Source of the DNA: DATAEE01 sp036258175
GTDB taxonomy: Bacteria; Acidobacteriota; Vicinamibacteria; Vicinamibacterales; 2-12-FULL-66-21
Assembly (NCBI GenBank): GCA_036258175.1
Contig: DATAEE010000027.1
Coordinates: 3,604-67,603 of the forward strand
DNA length: 64,000 nucleotides
Direction: 5' to 3'
Shown here: positions 35,254-43,542 of the stretch, piece by piece
Layout: each line of letters begins with the position of its first letter
Numbering within the stretch: position 1 is the first letter of the stretch
Notes under the pieces: model-generated
What the model was told of the DNA's origin: nothing
What the model saw: the letters and a program-made list of their open reading frames with translations, nothing else
The model's database searches: none
Translations under genes and position numbers: made by a program

Positions 35254-35851
35254 TCACAGCCGTCGATCGCCGGAAAGGGACGCGGGCGCGACGCCGATCT
35301 GCTCCAGCACGCGCGCGACGATGCGATCGCACCGCGAGGCGTGGAATTGAAACGCTTCGGAGGTGGCGGCGCCGGCGCGCGCGTACAGCTCATCGCGGAG
35401 CAGCCCGCGCGCGCGGTGCAGGCGGGTCTTGACGGTATCCTCGTTGATCTCCAGGCACTCGGCTGTGTCCGTCCACCGCCGCCTCGAGCATCCGTCCGAC
35501 CTCGCTCGCGAACGCCTGGTGCTCGGGATCCGGTAGCCGCGACGGAGGCTCAACCATCTTCGTGTCGATCGGCTGGTTTTCATCCGCCGGCCGGCGGCGG
35601 CGCGCACGCGCGAGCGCTTCGTGGACGGCGATCTTCGTCAGCCACGTCGCGAACCGCGCACGTTCCGCGAACTGATCCAGGTGAAAGAACGCGTTCACGT
35701 ATGCCTGCTGGATCGCATCCTCGATCTCGTTCGAGTTGCCCATGATCGAGCGCACGACCCGATAGAGCCGCTGGTTGTACCGGCGCATCAGCACTTCGAA
35801 CCGCGCCGTATCACCTGCACGGACGAGTCGGAGCAGCTCTTCATCAGACAT
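35254..35851 (-). pseudogene. ECF RNA polymerase sigma factor, broken by an internal deletion
   Basis: Sigma2 begins at ATG 35851 (MSDEELLRLVRAGDTARFEV, then QAYVNAFFHLDQFAERARFA) and is intact to about EVGRMLEAAVD. At about 35466-35475 the reading frame changes: the sigma4 recognition helix (CLEINEDTVKTRLHRARGLL) follows in another frame. Roughly 19 residues that normally join the two (the start of sigma4) are missing. A GGACGGAC tandem at the junction fits a deletion between short direct repeats. As written it cannot make an intact sigma factor; an assembly error is the alternative. Confidence 0.82.
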
Positions 35852-35891
35852 ACAGATAAAGAGTAGGCGAGAGGCAAAAAGGTTCCCAGGC

Positions 35892-35918
35892 CGCAGATTC
35901 ACGCAGATGAACGCAGAT
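35892..35918. repeat. Three CGCAGAT units at 10-bp period
   Basis: CGCAGAT occurs at 35892, 35902 and 35912 in the gap between the divergent sigma-factor and cytochrome pseudogenes. A related CGCGGAT motif is repeated at 47339-47382. It is a simple short repeat; no function is claimed. Confidence 0.6.
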
Positions 35919-35971
35919 CTCGCTTGTCACCTCGGTACTCCGGCGCACTCTATAGAAAAAGGAGGGGGTTC

Positions 35972-37300
35972 ATGCGCTGTTCCGTGATGCTCGTGCTGGC
36001 AGCCGCCGCATGCGGCTGGGCCTTGTCGCTCGCTAGTGCCGCGACCTCGCGCGATGACGACCATCGGTCAAGGACACACGACGATCAGCTGTTCGTCCAA
36101 TCGGCGCGCATGCTGCGCGACGGACGAAAGACGTTCCGGTTCGACACGTTCGGCGACGAAGCATTCTGGGGCGGCACGATCAGGCTGCACGAGGCGATCG
36201 CCGGCGCGAAGCTCGGCGGCGTGGGGCCTGGCGTCAGCCCGAAGGCCGCGCTGGGCATCGGCCTCAAAGTCGATCTCGAAAAGCTGCCGCGCGAACTCGT
36301 GCGCAGCCTCCCTCGCGGAGATGTCAACCTCGACGACCCTGCCACGCCGCTCGCCCTGCTCCGGCTCAATGCCGTCGTCGGCGTAACTGGGTTTTTCGAC
36401 GGAGGGCGGCTCACCTCGATCGGCATTCAGTGCGCGCTCTGCCACTCGACGGTCGACAACGCCTTCGCGTCCGGCATCGGCCGCCGGCTCGACGGTTGGG
36501 CGAATCGCGATCTAACGTAGGGGGTCTCGTCGCGCTCGCTCCCCAGTTGCAGCCGGTGGCCGACGTTCTGGGCGTGGATGTGGCGACGGTGAGGAAAGTG
36601 CTCGCCGCCTGGGAGCCCGGAAAATTCGACGCCGAGCTGCTCCTCGACGGCAAGGGATTCAGGCCCGATGGAAAGACCGCCGCCACGCTGATCCCTCCGG
36701 CCTTCGGCCTGGCCGGCGTGAATCTGCACACCTGGACCGGCTGGGGCGGCGTGAGCCACTGGAATGCCTTCGTCGCCAACATCGAAATGCACGGGTCGGG
36801 CATCTTCTACGACCCGCGGCTGGACGACGCGTCGCAGTTCCCGCTCGCCGCACGAAACGGCTTCGGGAACATCCGCAACTCTCCGGATCGCATCACGCCA
36901 CAGCTCGGCGCATTGCAGTTCTACTAGCTCGGCGTTGCAGGCACCCCCGGCGCCGTCGCACCTGTTCGACTCGGAACTGGCGAGGCGAGGCAAGGATCTG
37001 TTCAACGGCCGGGCGCAGTGCTCAACCTGCCACGTGCCGCCGCTCTTCACCGAGCCCGGGTGGAACATGCACACGGCTGAAGAGATCGGCATCGATCGGT
37101 TCCAGGCGGATCGCGCGCCGGATTGGCGCTACCGGACGTCCCCGTTGAAGGGCCTCTGGACGTACATGAAGGGCGGCTTCTATCACGACGGCCGGTTCGC
37201 GACGCTTCGCGCCGTCGTCGACCACTACGACAGCCTGCTCGCGCTCGGCCTTTCGGATCAGCAGAAGCGCGAGCTGATCGAGTACTTGAAGTCGCTGTGA
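35972..37300 (+). pseudogene. Diheme c-type cytochrome gene with several frame lesions
   Basis: The start ATG 35972 has a strong GGAGGGGG ribosome site and a signal peptide. Two heme sites survive, CALCH (about 36433) and CSTCH (about 37020). The frame is lost near 36515 (one base missing; AAC GTA GGG GGT resumes in the next frame, giving NVGGLVALAPQLQPV), hits a TAG at 36925-36927, and shifts again near 36932 to give LQAPPAPSHLFDSELARRGK to the true stop at 37300. The rejoined protein would be about 440 residues, like a cytochrome-c-peroxidase-type periplasmic protein. Confidence 0.82.
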
Positions 37301-37304
37301 CGGC

Positions 37305-37673
37305 CTAACGTCGCCCATCGAGAGCGAGGCGCACGTCGCAGAGCAGCACGTCTTCGCTGATCGGCTTCCGGAGAAAGGCGAGCGCGCCTTTCTCCAGCGC
37401 CCGATCTCGCATCTGGTCCGTGCCGTAGGCGCTCATGAAGATGATCGGAATGCGCGGGTTGAGCACCGCCAGCTCGCGCTGCAGGTCGAGCCCGCTCATC
37501 CCTGGCAACCGTACATCGAGGATGAGGCAGCCGGTCTCGTGATCGCCCTGCCGAAGGTACTCCTCCGCCGAACCGAACGTATCCGCCTCGAGTCCCGCCG
37601 ACTGCAATAACCGCCGGAGCGCCCGTCGAATCGACTCGTCGTCATCCACGATCGTGACGAGTACTTCGCCCAT
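37305..37673 (-). CDS. Single-domain response regulator (REC)
   Basis: 122 residues, one receiver domain and nothing else. ATG 37673 gives MGEVLVTIVDDDESIRRALR. The acidic pocket is VDDDE, the phospho-acceptor lies in GCLILDVRLPGMSGLDLQ, and the switch residues are FMSAYG and LRKPIS. It has no output domain, so it probably works in a phosphorelay or by protein contact. It lies on the same strand as the FixJ-like regulator and kinase upstream. Confidence 0.88.
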   Translation of the reverse strand: MGEVLVTIVDDDESIRRALRRLLQSAGLEADTFGSAEEYLRQGDHETGCLILDVRLPGMSGLDLQRELAVLNPRIPIIFMSAYGTDQMRDRALEKGALAFLRKPISEDVLLCDVRLALDGRR

Positions 37674-37765
37674 TCCTTCTCCCGTCTCCGAGCCCACAGA
37701 TGACGAGCGCCGGCGCCGCCGATGCCGCGACTTTAGCAGTCGGCAGGGCGGACGGGAATTGGACC

Positions 37766-38404
37766 TTAGTCTGATCTGGCCTGTAGGATGCGCGACGGCG
37801 GAGGCAGGTGGTCCGCCATCCGTACGAGTTCCGCCAGCGAGCCGGCGTGCATCTTCTGCATCACCTGCGCCCGGTGGACTTTGACGGTTTTCTCCGAAAT
37901 CCCGAGCTCGGCGGCGACCTGCTTGTTCAGGAGTCCTGTCACGACCAGGCGCATGACCTGCCGCTCCCGGGGGGTCAGGTCGTCGTACCGTCGGCGCAGC
38001 CCCGTCGCCTCCAATCGCTTGCGGAGCGCCTCGCGGTCGCGGTCGAGCGCCTTGCGAATCGCCTCGAGGAGCTCCTGCTCCCGGACCGGTTTGGTCAGGA
38101 ATTCGGATGCGCCGGCTTTCATGGCGCGAACGGTCACGGGGATGTCCCCGTGACCCGTGAGGAAAATGATCGGCAGCGGCCGCTCGAACCCGGCCAGCTC
38201 CCGCTGCAGTTCGAGGCCGCTCGTGCCCGGCAGCCGCAAATCGAGGATGAGGCACTGCGGGCCGTCGACGCGAGACGCGCGGAGAAAGTCGTCCGCCGTC
38301 CCGAACGTCTGACAGGCAAACCCCACCGATCCCAGCAACCGCTTCAGCGCGGTTCTGACGGACGCGTCATCGTCGACGACGTAGACCGTCTGTTCATCAG
38401 GCAC
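37766..38404 (-). CDS. FixJ/NarL-type response regulator
   Basis: 212 residues from GTG 38404, which overlaps the kinase stop by 8 bases. Receiver: YVVDDDASVRTALKRLL, CLILDLRLPGTSG, and the lysine in FLTKPV. LuxR-type HTH: LTPRERQVMRLVVTGLLNKQ, then AAELGISEKTVKVHRAQVM. It is the cognate partner of the kinase at 38397. An ATG at 38485 would extend it into kinase coding sequence without conserved residues. Confidence 0.93.
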   Translation of the reverse strand: MPDEQTVYVVDDDASVRTALKRLLGSVGFACQTFGTADDFLRASRVDGPQCLILDLRLPGTSGLELQRELAGFERPLPIIFLTGHGDIPVTVRAMKAGASEFLTKPVREQELLEAIRKALDRDREALRKRLEATGLRRRYDDLTPRERQVMRLVVTGLLNKQVAAELGISEKTVKVHRAQVMQKMHAGSLAELVRMADHLPPPSRILQARSD

Positions 38405-40811
38405 TCGGCACCCCCTCAGCCGGAAGGACGATATGGAACGTTGCGCCGCCGGTCGGATTGGGGACGGCCCAGAGCCGTCCGCCATGGGCCAGAACGATCG
38501 AGCGGGTGATGGCGAGACCCATGCCCATCCCCTCGGGTTTCGTCGTGAAAAACGGGTCGAAGATGCGCTCCGCCTCGCGCGGGTCGAGGCCGGTACCCGT
38601 ATCGGACACGGCGACGAGCACGTCGCTCATCTCGCGCCAGGTCCGCAGGTGCAAGTGGCGCTCCCGGTCGACGTCGCGCATCGCATCCAGGCCGTTTACG
38701 ATCAAGTTGAAGATAACCTGCTGAAGCTGGATGCGATCTCCCATCACGCCCGGGAGGTTGCCGGCGAGATCGGTCGAGCACCGAACGTGCTGTCGATCGG
38801 CGCGGCTCTGGGTGAGCGCGACCACTTCGCGAATGATCTGGTTGAGATCGATGGCCGTGTGCTCGACAGGGGTGTGCCGGAACAACTCGCGGGTCCGGCG
38901 AATGACTTCGCTCGCGCGATTACTGTCGGCGACGACATCCGTCAATGCGTCGCGGACGTCCCCGAGCTCGGCACCGCGTCCTTCGATCCAATGCATGCAG
39001 GCGTTCGCGTTCGCGACGATGGCGCACAGCGGCTGATCGATTTCGTGGGCGATCGACGCCGCGAGCTCGCCCAGTGCGGACATGCGGCTCATGCGCGCCA
39101 GCTCCATCTGCGCCCGGTGAAGCGCCTCTTCCGCCTCTTTGCGTTCCGTGATGTCGGTGGCGGTGCCGCTGGCGCGAACTGGCCGGGCGTCCACGCGCTG
39201 CACGATCGCACCTCTGGCCACAAACCACCTGGTGCTGCCGTCCTTGTGGAACACGCGGCACTCGAGCTCGACGGACGGCACGCGGCCGTCCACGTGAGCT
39301 TTCATCCGCCTGCGGGCCTGCTCGAGATCAGACGGATGAAACAGGCGCACCCATTCGACCGCAAATCGGCCAGGCCCCCGCGGGTCGAGGCCAAGGTCGG
39401 TGTAGATCGACGCATCAACATAGACCTGATTCGTCTGCAGATCCCAGTCCCACACGCCGACGCGTGCCGCCGACGTCGCGAGCGCGTAGCGGCGTTCGCT
39501 GTCCCGAAGCCGCTCCTCGGCGCGTGTCCGCTCCGTGACGTCCTGCACGATCGAAAGCCGCTTGTCGCCATCGCAGCGCACAACGCGCGCCTGGTACGTG
39601 CGCTCCTCACCCTGAATGGGAAGCACATACTGCACGACCGATGGGTTGTGCTCGCTCGCAGTCGCGAACGCGGTGGCAAACTCCGCGGCGAGCGGCGGCG
39701 GAAGGACATCTTCGATCCGCTTGCCGAGGAAGTGGTCCGGCGACACGAGCAGCTTGCCCGGGTCCTGGGCGTGGTAGTCCAGGTACACACCGTCGGCTGT
39801 CTGCAGGAACATGAGATCCGGAATCGCATTGAGAATGGCGCTGTTGCGCGCTTGACTCTCCCGTAGCGCGGAATCCCATCGCGTCCGCGCCTCGCTCAAC
39901 GCAGCGAGCAGCAGCAGCGGAATCGACGCAACGATCAGAAACACCTGGAGGGAGATGACGCTCGACACGGGCGTCGCGTTGACGAACGGCCCAACGCCGT
40001 CGCGCGCATTGGGAATCCACTGGAGCGCGACGACCGTCAGCGCTGCGGACAACCCGAACGGACCGAAGCGGACTGCGGCCCACAACAGCAGCGGGAGCGG
40101 CAGATACAGCAGCGCGGGAAGGCCGATGCTTCCCGCGGGGATCCAGCTGAAGGCGATCGCGTGTACGAGGAGCAACCCTGCCAGCAGACCGCAGAACTCG
40201 AGCGCCCGCCCTGGACGTCGCCGCAGCTCGGCGATCGCCGCAGGCGCCAGGAAAATCACCGGTGCGAGCATTAACGTCGTGGTCACGTTCGACAGGACGC
40301 GCGCGCGATAGGCCGACCAGAAGTTGGGCGCCCACCCGAGATTCATGTACAGGAACGCAGGCGCGAAGGAGGCCGCGATCGGCGCCGCAACGGCCGCAGC
40401 CACGAAGACGGCGGCGCCGCGCAGATCGGTTAAGTGCGGTTTCGAGCCCGCACAGAGCCGCATGATCCAGGCGGCCAGCAGCGCCTGAGAGGCGTTGCCC
40501 ACGAAGCTGACCGCTTGCGCGCCGAGCACGAGGCCATTCTGCGTGTGGGCCGCCATGTGGCCGGTGAGGGCGGCCGCGAGCGCCGGGATCCAGAAGCTCG
40601 TTGGCAGCAGCAGCAAAACGGCCAGAAGAATCGCGTTCGGCGGCCAGAGGAAACCGATGCCGCTCTGAGGGAGCCGGAGCGCAAAGCCTGCGTGCGTAGC
40701 GAGATAGATGGAGACCGCGACGGAAAGGATCGTCCCGAGGACGCGCAGACGCACTCGGACCGAAGCCGCGTCCGCGGATCCGTAGGGGGCCCGGATTGCG
40801 ACATCGCTCAC
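38397..40811 (-). CDS. MASE1-PAS-PAS sensor histidine kinase (FixL-like)
   Basis: 804 residues. An N-terminal MASE1-type membrane sensor (about eight helices, to residue 300; motif QSGIGFLWPPNAILLAVLLL) is followed by two PAS domains (about 325-430 and 440-560). HisKA follows with the H-box SIAHEIDQPLCAI, then the ATPase domain with N box IFNLIVNGLDAM and G boxes DTGTGLDP and GMGMGLAI. It transfers phosphate to the regulator at 37766. The signal is unknown; there is no visible heme-PAS histidine claim to make. Confidence 0.93.
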   Translation of the reverse strand: MSDVAIRAPYGSADAASVRVRLRVLGTILSVAVSIYLATHAGFALRLPQSGIGFLWPPNAILLAVLLLLPTSFWIPALAAALTGHMAAHTQNGLVLGAQAVSFVGNASQALLAAWIMRLCAGSKPHLTDLRGAAVFVAAAVAAPIAASFAPAFLYMNLGWAPNFWSAYRARVLSNVTTTLMLAPVIFLAPAAIAELRRRPGRALEFCGLLAGLLLVHAIAFSWIPAGSIGLPALLYLPLPLLLWAAVRFGPFGLSAALTVVALQWIPNARDGVGPFVNATPVSSVISLQVFLIVASIPLLLLAALSEARTRWDSALRESQARNSAILNAIPDLMFLQTADGVYLDYHAQDPGKLLVSPDHFLGKRIEDVLPPPLAAEFATAFATASEHNPSVVQYVLPIQGEERTYQARVVRCDGDKRLSIVQDVTERTRAEERLRDSERRYALATSAARVGVWDWDLQTNQVYVDASIYTDLGLDPRGPGRFAVEWVRLFHPSDLEQARRRMKAHVDGRVPSVELECRVFHKDGSTRWFVARGAIVQRVDARPVRASGTATDITERKEAEEALHRAQMELARMSRMSALGELAASIAHEIDQPLCAIVANANACMHWIEGRGAELGDVRDALTDVVADSNRASEVIRRTRELFRHTPVEHTAIDLNQIIREVVALTQSRADRQHVRCSTDLAGNLPGVMGDRIQLQQVIFNLIVNGLDAMRDVDRERHLHLRTWREMSDVLVAVSDTGTGLDPREAERIFDPFFTTKPEGMGMGLAITRSIVLAHGGRLWAVPNPTGGATFHIVLPAEGVPSA

Positions 40812-40980
40812 GCCCGTTTTGCTCCAACGAGCCTGCCGCCTCCGCCGCTCGCAGGCCGGACGGGTGCAGAGCCTCTCACCGTGACTTCAGAACGTCAGTC
40901 CATTCTATATCGCGCGGTCAGCCTCGCGGATTCGTCAAGTACCCGGTTGTGCCGGGCGGTGTTTGCGGTAGCATCAGCGC

Positions 40981-41370
40981 GTGACCACACACTATGACGA
41001 TCGCCGCCAAGTTTTGGATCGCCGCCGCGCCGCGCGGGGCGGACGGCGGGATGGCGACCGGCCAGGGGCCGCTCCCCTGGTTCTCGTGGCCGACGACGAT
41101 GCGGGTAGTGCCGCGCGGTCGGAAGCTATCCTTTGCCGGCTCCGATTCGCGGTGGCGCCGGCGGCGAGCGTCGAGGAAGCCGTTCGAGTGATGCGCGCGC
41201 TACGGCCCGAAGTTGTCGTCGCCCGGCTTCGAGACAACGAACGGTTGAAGTACGAAATGCGTAAGGATCCCATCACGGCCGATATACCGGTTGTCGAAAT
41301 AAACGACGGTGCGGCCGAACCTGAACACTTTGTCGAGGAAGTGCGGGCTGCTCTAAGGCCGCCGCCCTAA
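40981..41370 (+). CDS. Degenerate receiver-like protein
   Basis: 129 residues from GTG 40981. An Arg-rich start (DDRRQVLDRRRAARGGRRDG) precedes a receiver-like fold (LVLVADDDAGSAARSEAILC). At the phospho-acceptor strand the sequence is PEVVVARLRDN, so the usual aspartate is replaced, and the conserved lysine after strand 5 is missing (IPVVEINDG). It probably cannot be phosphorylated in the normal way. It is divergent from the kinase gene. Function unknown. Confidence 0.75.
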   Translation: MTTHYDDRRQVLDRRRAARGGRRDGDRPGAAPLVLVADDDAGSAARSEAILCRLRFAVAPAASVEEAVRVMRALRPEVVVARLRDNERLKYEMRKDPITADIPVVEINDGAAEPEHFVEEVRAALRPPP

Positions 41371-41440
41371 CTTTGCGATAACAAAGGGGTTCGTGCTACT
41401 CTGACCGGGTAGCGCCGGCTCCCCGGCCGAAACAGCTGCA

Positions 41441-42511
41441 GTGAGCAGACCCAACCCGCTCGAGGTGAACCTCGGGCTCGTGCCGCGCGCGCGTGTCGAT
41501 ATCGTCGATCCGCGGCCCTCGCTTTCGGCCGCCGACCGCGTGGCCCTCAAGCCCTTTTCCCGGTGTCTTTACTGGTCCAGCCACACCACTGCGGGGTTCC
41601 TCGAACGGGCCCTCGCCGCGCGGCTGATGCGACGGAAAGCCACTGTCGGGTATCTCGACGCGTTCCGCGCCCTGTTCCCCGAAGACGGCGGCTACGAGCA
41701 CGATCGCCTGGACCAGCGCACTGAGCTGGCGCCCGAGCAGCGTCTCATCGAACCGAGGAACGCCGACTCGCACCTCGCCTTCATCGCCGCCGGGCTGCGC
41801 ACCTGCGTCAGCTTCCCGAATCGGGCCAACGAGCCGGTGCGCTTCGTCGACCTCGACGGTATGCACGCCGGCCAACCGCGTCAGCGCCTGACCCGGATCA
41901 TCGGTTATCAGCGGGAAGAGGAGATCGAGCGCATCCGGATTGAGGTGCCGGTCTCGGCGCATCCGGTCGACTCGATCAACCTGAAGGATCCCAGGCTGGG
42001 CATCTACGAGCAGCTGAACGCTCTCATCGAGCGGCACGACCTGACGAAAGGGCGTCTCAGGATGGCGCTCGATCACGGGGAGCGCCACGCGGGGTTGACG
42101 GTCAACGAGTACGAAACGCTGCTCATGCGCTACGACCTCGCCGAGGTGCTGCGGAACCCGCTGCGGTTCGCCGCGCAGCAGGCGCGGAACGCGCTGAAGG
42201 ACCCGCGCTCGGTGCCCGTCAAGACGCTCGGCTACGCGAAATACGATCTCGTCCGCGTGGTCAACCAGGTGGTCGACGCGCTCGGCCTGCGCGAGTCGGT
42301 CGTCGAGCGCTTGGTCTCGCGCGCGCTAGCCGCGCCGGCGGCGCGGTTCCTGCGCATGAAGCGCCGGGTGGACCTGCTCGTCTCGGACACCAACGGTGAC
42401 GGCCACGCCAGGCTCATCGAGGGGACCTATCAGAGCCCGATCCTCGTCCAGTGGCACCGCGCGCCGCATCAGGCCCGCTTCCTGGACGTCACGCTCACAC
42501 GCCTGCTGTGA
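41441..42511 (+). CDS. YjbQ/UPF0047-like protein with extra C-terminal domain
   Basis: 356 residues from GTG 41441. The N-terminal half has the UPF0047 pattern: SSHTTAGFLERALAARL, GGYEHDRLDQR, ADSHLAFIAAG and a closing VRFVDLDGMHAGQPRQRL. The rest (from about residue 150) is unassigned and largely helical, with RMALDHGERHAGLTVNEYET. UPF0047 proteins have weak thiamin-phosphate synthase activity. The family's short length (~140) makes this a fusion. It overlaps the next gene by 4 bases. Confidence 0.65.
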   Translation: MSRPNPLEVNLGLVPRARVDIVDPRPSLSAADRVALKPFSRCLYWSSHTTAGFLERALAARLMRRKATVGYLDAFRALFPEDGGYEHDRLDQRTELAPEQRLIEPRNADSHLAFIAAGLRTCVSFPNRANEPVRFVDLDGMHAGQPRQRLTRIIGYQREEEIERIRIEVPVSAHPVDSINLKDPRLGIYEQLNALIERHDLTKGRLRMALDHGERHAGLTVNEYETLLMRYDLAEVLRNPLRFAAQQARNALKDPRSVPVKTLGYAKYDLVRVVNQVVDALGLRESVVERLVSRALAAPAARFLRMKRRVDLLVSDTNGDGHARLIEGTYQSPILVQWHRAPHQARFLDVTLTRLL

Positions 42512-42792
42512 CCGACGAGGAACGCGACGAAATTCTCCGGCTGCTCGCGAGCTATGACGACATGACGCGCGCGATCATGACGCTCGTCAAGCTCGTACAC
42601 GCCGCGCCCGACATCGAGCTGGACACGAAGCACGCGAGCCTGGTCGCGGAGGTCGCCGCGCTGGCGCCCGTGTGGCGTAGCCACGCCGCGACCGCGCGCG
42701 CGAAGCTTCTGCTGGAGCGACGCCAGAGAGCCGCAGATCCGCCGTCGGACGCCTACCACGGCGTCGAGCGGCGGCGATCTTGGGAAGAATGA
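42508..42792 (+). CDS. Small hypothetical helical protein
   Basis: 94 residues from GTG 42508, overlapping the previous stop as GTGA, so translationally coupled. Sequence is charged and helical (TDEERDEILRLLASYDDMTR, then HASLVAEVAALAPVWRSHAA) with a basic end. No family recognised. It ends at a 30-base palindrome. Confidence 0.6.
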   Translation: MTDEERDEILRLLASYDDMTRAIMTLVKLVHAAPDIELDTKHASLVAEVAALAPVWRSHAATARAKLLLERRQRAADPPSDAYHGVERRRSWEE

Positions 42793-42822
42793 CGTAGGCC
42801 CGACCTGAAGGTCGGGCCTACG
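42793..42822. terminator. 30-base hairpin between convergent genes
   Basis: The stem CGTAGGCCCGACCT pairs with its complement across a GA loop, 14 bp of perfect pairing. It overlaps the end of the 42818 gene and follows the 42792 stop. No T-tract follows. GTAGGCCCGACC hairpins of this kind are common genome-wide repeats in related bacteria, from memory. Confidence 0.7.
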
Positions 42823-43309
42823 GTGTCGTCTTGCGGGTTTCGAAATCCACGGGATTCAACGGCACGTCCCAGTGCGCGTCGAGAATCTCGAACCGCCGCG
42901 CCTCTTCCTTCCTGAACTTCGCCTGGTCGGGATACAGCTTCTTGACGATCTCTTCCTCGGACGGCCCCGGCGCCGGTTCGCGCGCGACGAGCTCCACGGC
43001 GAACGTCCAGTCGGCGCGTCCATCGCCGTGATAGCGCGGCGCGTAGGTGCGGACGGCCGAATAGGCCCCGCCCTGCATCCGCGCCTTCAGCACGGGATAG
43101 TGATTGCGCTGAAAGAGATCGAGAAACTCGTCCTGGTGACCCCACTTCACTTTGTAGAAGTACCAGGTTGTGACTTCGCGGGCCTGAGAACCCTGGGTTC
43201 CAGAGGTTCCAGAGGTTCCAGGGGTTCCAGGGGTTCCAGGGGTTCTTGGGTTCCCTGATGTTCCAATCGTTCCGGCGAAGAGCATGGCTGCGAGCGCGAA
43301 GTAGCGCAT
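42818..43309 (-). CDS. Secreted NIPSNAP/ABM-fold-like protein with TPG/TSG linker
   Basis: 163 residues from ATG 43309. Signal peptide MRYFALAAMLFAGTIG, then a low-complexity linker of TPG and TSG units encoded by a 9-bp tandem repeat (43195-43248). The body (VTTWYFYKVKWGHQDEFLDL, then WTFAVELVAREPAP) looks like a dimeric alpha/beta barrel, ending with a charged helix. Function unknown. The linker resembles mucin-like or O-glycosylated spacers. Confidence 0.65.
   Translation of the reverse strand: MRYFALAAMLFAGTIGTSGNPRTPGTPGTPGTSGTSGTQGSQAREVTTWYFYKVKWGHQDEFLDLFQRNHYPVLKARMQGGAYSAVRTYAPRYHGDGRADWTFAVELVAREPAPGPSEEEIVKKLYPDQAKFRKEEARRFEILDAHWDVPLNPVDFETRKTTP
43195..43248. repeat. 9-bp minisatellite, six units
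   Basis: Units of the form GGGTTCCAG or AGGTTCCAG follow one another exactly, each three codons long, and encode the TPG/TSG linker of the gene at 42818. The period is a multiple of three, so copy-number change would lengthen or shorten the linker without breaking the frame. Confidence 0.85.
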
Positions 43310-43337
43310 GGTGGCGGCTCCGTGACACGGCATACTC

Positions 43338-43537
43338 TCACACCTTGCCCTCGCACAGTTTCAAGCCGGCTTCGACGAGCGGGGCGAGACCGCGAGGCCT
43401 CCGCGGCAATGGGGGCCACGTGCGCTCGCGTCCTTCATCCTCAATCTGTTTCAGTTCTGCCGCGGTCAGCCCGCGCGCCTCGAGGCGCAGCCGGCCAGCA
43501 ACCCGAGGAACGCCGCCAGGGCTGCACGGTTTGCCAT
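43338..43537 (-). pseudogene. Possible frameshifted small lipoprotein gene
   Basis: ATG 43537, 5 bases after the ADOP stop, opens a signal peptide (MANRAALAAFLGLLAGCA) that stops at 43466. In another frame the sequence continues LEARGLTAAELKQIEDEGRE to a stop at 43338. A single base change would join them into a ~65-residue protein. This may be chance, so confidence is low. Confidence 0.3.
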
Positions 43538-43542
43538 GCGAG

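Noticed and set aside
38433..39866. 477-codon reading frame opposite the kinase
   Set aside because: Antisense to a clear histidine kinase; no family features.
43195..43248. Tandem 9-bp units as a CRISPR array
   Set aside because: The units have no spacers and encode a protein linker.
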